Shown here one piece after another: positions 27,920 through 37,515 of a stretch of DNA of 64,000 bases (position 1 is its first letter; every line of letters begins with the position of its first letter). Source of the stretch: Membranipora membranacea (taxonomy: Eukaryota > Bryozoa > Gymnolaemata > Cheilostomatida > Membraniporidae). Under the pieces are notes generated by a model that did not search any database, had not been told where the DNA came from, and was given only the letters and a program-made list of their open reading frames with translations. The stretch lies in assembly GCA_914767715.1 (NCBI GenBank), contig OU612075.1, forward strand, positions 14,820,001 to 14,884,000, in the 5' to 3' direction. The position numbers and the translations under genes are program-made.

Positions 27920-29523
27920 ATGAAGTTGTTTGTAGTCGTCGCCCTTGTCGCTGTTGTTACAGCAGCGCCAGCTTTAGAGAATATCGAAGAGAGTAAGTTA
28001 TTCATAATTATGGCATATAATCTTCTTGTCATTGCGAGACATAGCAGCATAATATCCGATATTTTAGGTAGCATATCTGCATAAAACCATATTTCATATT
28101 TGTATAATTTTACAGGGAATATTCTGAGCAGTCTGACAGGATTGCTTGGAGGAGCTGGTGGTTCTGGAGGCGCTAGCAGTCTGCTCTCTGGCCTGACAGG
28201 TCTCCTCGGAGGTGGAGGCGGTAAGTGATGCAAATAATCAAATGAGGATACTATGAAATCGTTCTTCTGATACCAGTTGCTGAATAACAGCATTATTTGT
28301 TACTAACGTTTTGGTGATTTTTAGCTGCAGGCGGATCAGCTGGAGGAGCTAGCAGTATCCTTTCAGGACTTACTGGGCTCCTTGGAGGAGGTATGAATCC
28401 TAACTATTCTGGTATTAATACTGGTATTAATATGGTTTTGATCAAGTTATAAGAAAACCTTAAGATATTGGTCTTTGAGCCCAGACAGAGCGAAAAGAAA
28501 AATCTTGCGGATCACAAAAACATGGCAAAAAAACATCATGACTGAAGTAAACATGTGACTGAGCTTGCAGATAATTTCCCGTGATGTTGAAAGGTGTCAC
28601 AAGAGTTGTGCTGATTCTCTTATTGCTTTCATCACTCCGTATTGATATTTTTGTTTTTCAATCCTACCAGGTGGAGCCGCTGCTGCTGGAACTGGAGCCG
28701 CTGCTACTGGTGCTGCTGGTGCAGCTGGAGCCACCGGTGCAGCTGGAGCTGCTGGAGCCGCCGGTGGTCTGGGAGCTATCGGAGGTGAGATCAATGAAAT
28801 ACTGTTGAATTTTGTGACATGAAATAGGTCAAATATGTATGATGTTAGATTTACCTATAAAAACTTTGTGGGTTGCAGGCCTTGTATGGTTTAGAAAAAT
28901 TGTTACTTTCTGTAACTGGAACTTAGTAATTGTGTTGACATCTTGAGCTTTACAGTACCTCAATACCCGTATCGTTTCTCTGCGACAGGTCTCGGTGCTA
29001 TCCAGGGACTCGCTGATGGTGTCCTAGGAATAGGTCAGGCTCTCATTTCCAGCGGACAGAACGACCCAAGAGGAGGAAACGACCCCCACCATGGAGCTGC
29101 TGAGCATGGAGCTCAGTCTGCTATCCTCAGTGCCCTCGCTAACGGACACTTCGGCAAGAGATCAGCCGAGGAAAAGAGAGGTTAGACTCTCTGTACCTTA
29201 CACGACCCAATAGGCAAAATAGCGATCTGTTGGTGTTTACAGAGCTGGTTGTCACTCGATTTCCTAATACTTTTTTCTTATGAAATGGTTTATACAAGTT
29301 TGTAATATCGTTTGAGTAATAATACACAAATGTTTAAAAAAAAGGTAAATATTCTGATTTTGTAGTTGTTGGAGCAATCTTTGGCTTGTTCAAGGCTCTG
29401 TTCTCAGCCCCAGACCCGAGGGATGGTTCAGATCCCAATATGCATGCTACAGAGCTAGGAGCACAGAATGCTGTACTCAAACATATCGAGTCAGGCCATC
29501 TCAATGTCCCAGTGGTCGGCTAA
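27920..29523 (+). CDS. Secreted Gly/Ala-rich precursor with duplicated C-terminal module
   Basis: Exons: 27920-27992, 28116-28220, 28325-28390, 28671-28784, 28989-29180, 29366-29523; 235 residues. The signal peptide begins MKLFVVVALVAVVTAAPA. Exons 2 and 3 encode related SSLLSGLTGLLGG units. Exon 4 is almost pure Gly, Ala and Thr. Exons 5 and 6 encode two diverged copies of one module: GAIxGL, then DPRxGxDPxxHxxExGAQxAxLxxIxxGH. The modules are separated by the basic sites GKRS and EEKR, typical of furin-type cleavage, so the precursor may be cut into separate chains. All introns are phase 1, as in the neighbouring gene at 26018, which suggests a shared origin. AATAAA lies at 29580-29585. The exon 5 acceptor (28989) was chosen to keep phase. 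The function is unknown. Confidence 0.83.
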
Positions 29524-30249
29524 ATATGTTATTATGGTGGCTTTGAGTGTGATAAACTAATTTCATACCCAGTTCTTCAAATAAACTAATATTGTATGAC
29601 GTCGGAGCTGATTGTAGCATTAGCAGAGTAAAAAAGTGTTCAGCTTATTGCTGGCTATATATAAGATACCGACTAAAGCTCAGACAACGATATAATATTA
29701 AATCTTTGTAGCTCTATTTTTTATTCAAGTAATACAAACTGTAAACATGTGACAAGACCTAGTAAAGATAAGCGTGAAAAAGGAAGCACAACAATTTGCA
29801 ATGTAATACTACTTGATGATTTTAAATGATTTGATTGACAATTGCAAGTGTGTAGTATAAAAGAATCACAGAGATATGGCCAGATATGATGGCAGCTCCA
29901 CTTTATGTATGCACCAGTGACTCTGAGTGGTGGCTTATGAAGTCGGAACCGTTTGATAATTCTGCTCAAAAGTGGAAATAATAAAAAGATTAATAATAAT
30001 AATCCGGCATTTGAAGTGTTAGTTTGCAAAACACCACAGTGCAGTCTACCCTGAGTGAGGCTGCTGAATTTCGCCTGTTTTCAAGTTATATAGTGAAGAA
30101 AACACCCAATATATAGCACCAAATCAGACTGAGGTGGAACCTATTTTATGACTAGCTTATGATAGCAGAAGACAACTCCCGTTTATATATAAACATCAGG
30201 AAAGGTCAGGGAGTAGCATGAGAAATATCTAATCTAGTTATTTGATAGT
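29524..30249. other. Convergent spacer
   Basis: AT-rich 3' flanks of the plus-strand secreted gene and of minus-strand copy B. It includes the AATAAA at 29580-29585. Nothing else is recognised. Confidence 0.6.
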
Positions 30250-32792
30250 TCAGTTTATCATCACTGTGATGACTCCAATAAGAGTGAGCCAAACAACAGA
30301 CAGAGCACTGGTGATAGGGCCTGTAGAAGTGGTGGAAGGTTTCAGGGTGGTTACTGAGGGTCTCTGTGTGCTTCTAGACTGAGAGGCTTGTGTAGAGCTT
30401 GTCTGTGAAGAGGGGTTGGTGGGTGTCGTTGTTGTTGTAGTTGGTTGTGCTGGCTCGGTGGGACAAGGTCCAGGAGTACATGTCATCTTAACTTTCATCT
30501 TCAAGGTATCATCAGGTACTGTGCCTTTATATCTGATGGTTATTATATTACCTGCTGTGTTACCTGATCTGGTAATCTACAAACACAGAGCATACAAGTT
30601 TTACTGTCCCGATAAGAGTGGCCTTGTAACATTCGTTTGGTAAGAAGAGCTTACCGTCAGGACGAACAGGCTAACAGACAGAGATGAGTCGGGTAAGATC
30701 AGACCAGGTTTAAATGTGGAATTTTGATAAAATAAACTGAACGATTTGGAAGTCAAACTCTTTGTTTAGGCAAGGAAAGTTGTAGGCAAGTTACAAAATG
30801 TAAGACGTTGATGATTTGTTCTTGGCTCAATACATCATTGCTGGCTAACATCAGCATCAGAAGTCTTCAAACTCTTCACATCCATGTTTACCTTGATGCT
30901 TCATCAACGAACAAAGAGAACAGAGGGATATCTATCTTTTTGTATTGACCTTACTTCAAATGTAAAGTCAACTTTTTTTATGTTTTCTGAGCAAATGTAC
31001 AAATCATCCGTCTCTGTAATGAGCTGGTATGGAGCTTGTTGGCATCCAGTTGTAACTAATATAAATATGTTCCATGTGCAGCGCCTAGTTTGTTAGGAAG
31101 ATTTTGCAAATTGACTCCTCTACTTCATCCTTGAAGTGGACTGCTCATCATTCATCACATTTGAGAGCTTGAACGAGAAGACAGGCAACTTACAGTAGTG
31201 GTAGCAGGAAGTGCTGTACCATGTATGGGACTGCCAGCTGTAGATTGTTTGCCTTTCCAGTAATCGCTATGATTTCCAACAAAGTATTGTCCTGTATTAT
31301 CCTGTATCTTTAGTCCGCGAACATCCAATTTAGGCTATGTGAAAAACACCATTAATTACATTATGTAAGTGAGAAAGCTTTCTTATTTCGATACCATTGT
31401 TTTGACAGGGACAACACACATAGATAAGCGTGATCTAATTCGCCTGCATTTGGAGTTGCCCTCCTTGGAGCTGGCGGCAGCTTGCCAGTAAAGATTAAAC
31501 TTGATCTGATATTTGATCCTTAGTAATCTGATTGTTGAGAATGCATTTCAGTCTAGTTGTAGAACACTACTAGAGTACGTTTGTTCCCCCTTTGTATCAT
31601 GCCGTCGCGCCTCGATACCTAACTTTAGCTCCATCACCACAGAGGGAACAAACTGGTTCCAGAACACTAAAGGATTAAAATTAGTCAAAATGAGAATATG
31701 GCTGGAGTTTCTAAAGCTGAGCGCAATGTCATGATATATTACATGTTATGACAAACATGGCCAGCTTCTTTACAACCAATAAACTCCTAAGGAGTTCATT
31801 GGTTCAACAACGTGATACAAATGTAGAGAAATAAGAGACAATATTGAATTATTGTATCAAACTAATCATAATCCTATCAAATCTGGCTATTCCCTTACCT
31901 GATTTGTCACTGGATCTACGCCCACACTATAGGATTCATCGAATGTAACCTCAAACTGGAAGGATGTTCCGGCAGGAGCAGCAGGATTTTTTATGAATAC
32001 AACACAAGGTGAAGAAGAGCTCATAGAAATATCACCATCACTAAAATATCACATCTAAAGTTAAGGTCATATAGGGTTAAGATATATTGCGAACGTTAAT
32101 GCGATTGAAAACTTCAGTCAGTCAGGGACCATACAGTCATCATGTGTACCTCAAGGAATCAAGGACCAAGGAACACCCTTGACATGACCAGCTATTGCAG
32201 TCAATCCAATGTGACAAATCAGTTTGTTCTATTGATAAGGTCATAGACATTACAGATGGGGGTAACTCTCAATCATGAGGCATGTCATGTCCGGCAACAG
32301 CAGGGACAGTAAATTCCCTAACACCAGGCAGCCTTTTGTATGGTAAGCATATTGTTAGACTAATCAATCTTAGTAGAGCTTCCCCACTTCCCTGTGCTTT
32401 TATAATGTGTTATCGGTAGTCAAGCTCTAGGGGGCTACAGTAGATAATGGATCATGGAAGAGACTACATAAGGGAAATAGCTCTAATGGTGCCTTGTGCT
32501 ATTACAACAAAACTAATTGTCATAACCATTGATATGTATATCAGTGGTCATAACACATTGGGTCATGTCTTCCTGGTAATAATATCCCTCAAAACAGCCC
32601 AGTGCCAATAACTTGCCTGTCTTTCGATGTAGAAAGCTGGAATTCAGTTATATCCGTTGGGTCAGTGTCGTAGCGATAGAGAGTGATTGATGTGACACTG
32701 GCACCTGATCGGCATTTCTCGATGATTGAGTATGAAGAGAAAGCTGACACCACTGTAGCCAGACTCAGCAGGGTAACAGTAAGCCTCCACAT
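30250..32792 (-). CDS. Secreted, probably GPI-anchored protein, copy B
   Basis: Minus-strand exons: 32792-32617, 32040-31899, 31334-31194, 30576-30250; about 261 residues. It is paralogous to copy A (22626-24307). The signal peptide starts MWRLTVTLLSLATVVSA; exons 1, 2 and the DYWKGKQSTAGSP exon have exactly the same lengths (176, 142, 141) and phases. The Thr/Ser/Pro stalk is longer, ending in the hydrophobic tail ALSVVWLTLIGVITVMIN. Two differences stand out. The 42-nt exon 3 of copy A is not found in the 564-base intron here, and its absence keeps frame. Intron 1 appears to start with GC (AG|GCAAGT), a GC-AG intron. A noncoding leader exon ends at 33182 (AAAGG|TTAGTG) and joins an acceptor at 32818. 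The function is unknown. Confidence 0.83.
31579..31653. mobile_element. Hairpin MITE-like element, copy 2
   Basis: Imperfect inverted arms at 31579-31594 (GTTTGTTCCCCCTTTG) and 31638-31653 (CACAGAGGGAACAAAC) match the core of the longer arms at 21223-21344. The element sits in the intron of copy B where the third exon of copy A would be expected. Confidence 0.5.
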
Positions 32793-34200
32793 GGCTGAAG
32801 CTTCTCTGGTAAGTTATCCTGTAAAGTTTTAGCATGCCTGATAATAACTACTAAATGTGACTGGATGCGTCTTAACATCCGCAAACATTTGCGTCAATAC
32901 TCTATTCATATAGCTCAGGAAATATTCGAGGCATATGGAAGAAGTAATTCACTGAAAATGAGTGGAATGCCTGCTCAGTAACGGAACCTCACGCTGAAGT
33001 TTAATTTTCACCACAGTTTAATAGACTCCTCGAGCGCTATGATCAATTTGCAGCAAACCGACAATGGACTCTCATCCCCAAAACCACAAGATCACAGCAT
33101 AAGTCGACCATAGGCACGATGATGACCATAGGCACGACATAGACATAGCAAATAAGATGCTGTCCAACATACAACACTAACCTTTAGCTGAACAATGAAG
33201 AAGTGATTTAAGTTAAATTCTGTATATCAGTGGCTGTTGAGTAGTTAAGAATAATATTGACAGACAACTAAATGTTACTATAGCTCAGGACAAGGAACTG
33301 GTGCTTGACAATTCACCAGCATGAGTAACTAATGTTGTGTACCAATAACTGGCTGTTATCAGTGTGATCAAGGAGTTAGAACTCATTGGTGTGATAAACT
33401 TTAGTGATTCAAGTACAGCAATGATAGTTAAATGTTAACAGGCCTAGTTCAACTAACTATTTAGATAAGACTATGCCCACACAATCCATATAGTAACATT
33501 TTGGAAATAAGCGTAACATAATACTTATCAAGGTAGACCTAGGTTTAAAAAAGTGTTTGCAATTACGGGCTGATCCCTTATGTTTCATAGCCCAAGTTCT
33601 AGATACATTAATCATCATATTGACAGGCAAACAGTTTTAACCAGAGAGCCAAGATGAGTATATGTGCTGATCTACGCTTATAGCGACATTCCATTATCAA
33701 TCTTATCCCGACCGTTGTTGATGATCATGGCATGCCACTAACAGCAACCTGGACAGAGTTTGATAAGGTGAGAGCCAAAATAATGTACGATTAGTATTCC
33801 AGACAATGGAGAAATGTGTCCTTGGCTTATCTGACATTGTTGGAAATACGCTAAATATATCACAAGATGATTGCAGAGGAGTTTGGACTGATAAAAACTC
33901 CCTGTCGATACTACTTTTAGAATCTATTTCGCCAACCGATGGCAAGATTTCATAGGCGCACTGAGCAGAGCAAGTGTAATTTTGCTTCAAATGATTCTTA
34001 TTCAATTTATTCATATTATGTGAATATCAAACCTTTGCTATAGGTTGACTTGTTTGCATCTGTTGATCATAGCCAGGGCCTGTTGTTACTTACTACAATA
34101 ATACTGGCTGACATTACTAACACAGGGATATGTAAGACCATTTGAGTTTTTTTTAGTGTTTTATTGTTTTCTTTTCAGCTGACAGACAAATAGATAGAGT
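32793..34200. other. Upstream region of copy B and downstream region of RPL35A
   Basis: It contains the copy B leader exon (minus strand, edge at 33182, about 33182-33270), whose sequence around ACTACTCA and CACTGATAT resembles the copy A leader, so promoter and 5' UTR were duplicated too. The RPL35A polyadenylation signal (AATAAA on the minus strand) is at 34160-34165. The ORF at 33703-34014 shows no domain and is likely chance. Confidence 0.55.
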
Positions 34201-35344
34201 TTATACGTTAGATGGATAAAGCATGATTCTGATTCGTCGTCCCATGGCGTGTGATGGTAAGTTGGATGAGAACTTTGCTCTAACTGATCCACTGTTTCCG
34301 TGTGATCTGGTGACCTTTCCCCAGATTACTCTGATCTTGGACCTCTTCTCGTGTCCAGGGCATGATGTCAAACTATAAAAAAAAGTCTTTAGTAAACACC
34401 ACTGAATTTAATTCTTCTGATGGAACGGAATGTAATTGCAAGCTTATACGGTAAGAACACTCAACACCGGGGCTATTTGACATCGATCTGATTGGTCGTC
34501 CCTACTAGCATGAATAATATAGCTTAGGACTTGGCTTGTTTACAAAACAGCAAACAGAAATAAAATTCAGCGTTGATGATTTCGGCATTTCTTGAATGCT
34601 ACTGGGGACTGGCTTTTTTGGTAATAGAAAGCTAATTATGCTATTCCAGATATGGAGTTCAATGGTAAACACCAATGGGCGCATTAACATGCAGCAAGCC
34701 AATGACTAGCAAGTTACCCGTGTTGAGGTTGACAATATACTGCGGACGCATTGATTAGTGGCATAGAAGGGGAGCGCAACTCTTGATTAGCAAAATCAAC
34801 ACCTATTGGGCTTCTAACCGAAAAAAAAGAGCTTCATCAAAACAATTTAATGAGTCATTCGTTAAAGTTATATTCATTTACACTTACTTTTTAGCCTTGT
34901 ACACATAGGCACATTTTTTGCCCATGTAGAAAGCGGTCTCAGGCTTGGAGCTGACACCGTCGATCTTGAGGAGTGAGGTGTTCTCATGCTGATTACGCTG
35001 ACCTCTCTTGAATCCAGTAAAGACAGCCTTCACGTACAGCCTGTAAACAAAACATTTGAGGGTTGATGTGAACTGAGGCGAAGCCCTATTCGATGATAAG
35101 ATTAGATCAGGTTGCTGGATTTACTCACGAATTAAAATATAAATGAAACGTTGATAATCAGACCAGGTACACATGGCTTCACCAGGATAAAAAAAGGAAA
35201 GTGAAGGTTTTGTCAAGGTTTTGCTAACACTACACATTTGCAACAGCATCAAATCTTTTCATTTATTTTAATAATAAACCCGGGTGCTATAACTTACCTT
35301 CCTGGCTTCTGTCCAGTCTTCTTGTCTACAACTGTATCGGCCAT
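34201..35344 (-). CDS. RPL35A: Large ribosomal subunit protein eL33 (RPL35A)
   Basis: Minus-strand coding exons: 35344-35298, 35040-34888, 34372-34201; 123 residues, against about 110 in human. A component of the 60S subunit. Family blocks are clear: [65 protein letters not shown] and the C-terminal RIMLYPSNV. The short N-terminal extension ([16 protein letters not shown]) resembles other invertebrate forms. A splice acceptor 23 bases upstream of the ATG (exon edge 35367) shows an intron in the 5' UTR, as is common for ribosomal protein genes. Introns are GT-AG and in phase. Confidence 0.97.
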
Positions 35345-37515
35345 TTCTTCAGCGGTAATCTACGGGCCTAAAAAAATAGAACAAGTACGTGAAGATTGTG
35401 TTCAAATCACATCAGTACATATTACATTAGGTTAATCCAGCACACTCAGTTAGACATACATTTTATGGGAAAAATACGGGCTGATGTGCTGAAAATGACA
35501 CTGAGAGAACTGGCATGAGTAGCCATTGCACACTTAAGGGTTGGACATGGCAACTAGGGCTTATATGGCTTTTTCAATGTTGAAACCGCTTGCAATACAG
35601 AATTAACTCACATTCTTTGTTATAAATAATCCCAGTTATCATCCCCAAGTCACAAGTGTACAAACACCTCAGAGGGATTGTTATTGTGTAGATATGGTGT
35701 ATGGTGGTAAGCTGTGCGACTCTCCAAGACAATTACTGTCCACAAGTGAACTGTGGGCAATATTCTTGAATGGTAACTTTAAGTTAATCTAGCCATTGAT
35801 TGGTGATGAACATGCTTATCGTAAAGCAGTTCAAAGGCTTCATGGCATACAGGTACTTAGGGATGCATCAGTAAGGTCTAAGCTTAAAACAGTCTAGCCT
35901 AGCCTTAAGGTTACATTTCTCTTGAATTAAATCATAGATTGCAGATCTCAATCCTCAAACTGTCAGCAACATCCTACCAGTGAGTAACATCAACCCGGAC
36001 AGAAACGTCAACATCATCCAAGTCAAGTAATAATTTTGATACATCGCTAAAGAGTAACATCTGACGATGGGCTTACCAATAAAAAGGTTTCCACTACTAC
36101 CGTATTTAGTGACAACTGAGTCACCTGTTTTTATAAACATGAACAAAAACCACATAATTTATTCAATAGTTGTTCGAGGCTTGTTTGTAGTGATGAACAC
36201 CATCTGTGATGGGCTATCCATTGATATGACGCATGTACAGGGGGACAGACAGTTTGTCTTTGACAAAGATATTAGATACTGATAGTGAAGGACAACAAAA
36301 CAAGCCTCACAACAAAGACTAGAGAGTAAACATTTTTAAGCAACATCAAGTTCGATAACAGGGCATATCACTATGCTACTTCTTAGATACGAATTCACCA
36401 TATTCACCTCAAATGGACAGTAGTAGTTAGTGTGCTATACTGTAACAGGCTGAAGTGGAGTAGAAAAATGGGGTGTAGGGGAGGTTAAACAATCCGACCA
36501 TAACTTTTTTGTTGGCACACATCATAGTTCAACTTTGATGTTAATGTGCATTGAAGTATCTAGTGCTTAGATTTTATTATCAATCAGGCACAAAAACTAG
36601 ATACAGAGTGCCATTTAACAAATAAATTTATAGATTTGCTATTATTCTTACCTAGATTTTTCTATTTCTTGCCCAAAAAGGATGTGATGTCAGAGAGTGT
36701 CAAGGTTGTAGAAGATTGAAGGTCAAGGATTTTACAATGAGATCTATTTTTATTTAACACCAAGTCTCATTCCATTGTCAATAATATATCAATGTGAAGC
36801 GTCTATAGAGACCTCTGAAAAATTACTGGTAGGAGTTAGAGAAATCTGAAAAACAGTTTCATATTATATAACTGACCACTGGCACACAGATGACAGTGCT
36901 CCACGTGCAGCATTAGATCAGCGCGGTGTTCCTTAGTTGCCCTCAGAAATTTTACCAGCTTCAACATACCTGCCTGTTCGTGAGATACATCAGTCTTTTC
37001 ATACTCTTGATGGTACAGTCACTGCATCTACATCTCAACTGGGCGGGTTACCTCAAAATATAAGTTCCTTGGGGTATTTGCTTGTGTTAAAAATGGTGAT
37101 AGCCCAAATTCACTTGGCCAATCAATGGTTATACAGTAGGAATACGTTAAAAACAGATTCCCAATAGCTAGGAGGTTACTCTGCTGAAATCGGTTGGGCA
37201 CCGTATCCCTGTATGAATTCCCTCCTGATCAAAGGGATAAAGTTATTATAGATTATTTCTAAATTTTCTAAGAACTTCATAGATTTCAAATTTTTGGTTT
37301 TGGTTCTTTCTTAAGCATCAGTGTGTAGTTTAAATAGTTGTATATATAAGCCATTATAATGCACAACCGTTATTGCAATTTGTGAGCAATGATCAATCCT
37401 CGGTCAATGTGAATTTTCATAATTTATTAAAAAGCATCACATGTAATTTATATTAACAGCTCTTAGAAGACATAAATAGCATGTAGACCAATTGAACGTT
37501 TGGCCAATACCCAGA
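35345..37515. other. Divergent spacer between RPL35A and INTU
   Basis: About 2.2 kb without a recognisable gene. It must contain the first noncoding exon and promoter of RPL35A (minus) and the promoter of INTU (plus). ORFs at 36067-36282 and 36937-37167 are short and featureless. No repeat family was identified. Confidence 0.55.

Noticed and set aside
27874-28293. 139-codon minus-strand ORF with a Pro-rich run
   Set aside because: It is the antisense shadow of the Gly/Ala-rich secreted gene; the proline run is the complement of Gly codons.
28581-28808. Alternative frame rich in Leu, Glu and Pro over the Gly/Ala exon
   Set aside because: An off-frame reading of GGAGCTGCT repeats; the phase-1 Gly/Ala frame joins correctly to both neighbouring exons.
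33703-34014. 103-codon minus-strand ORF near RPL35A
   Set aside because: No recognisable motif and no neighbouring exons in phase; its start context and composition look random.
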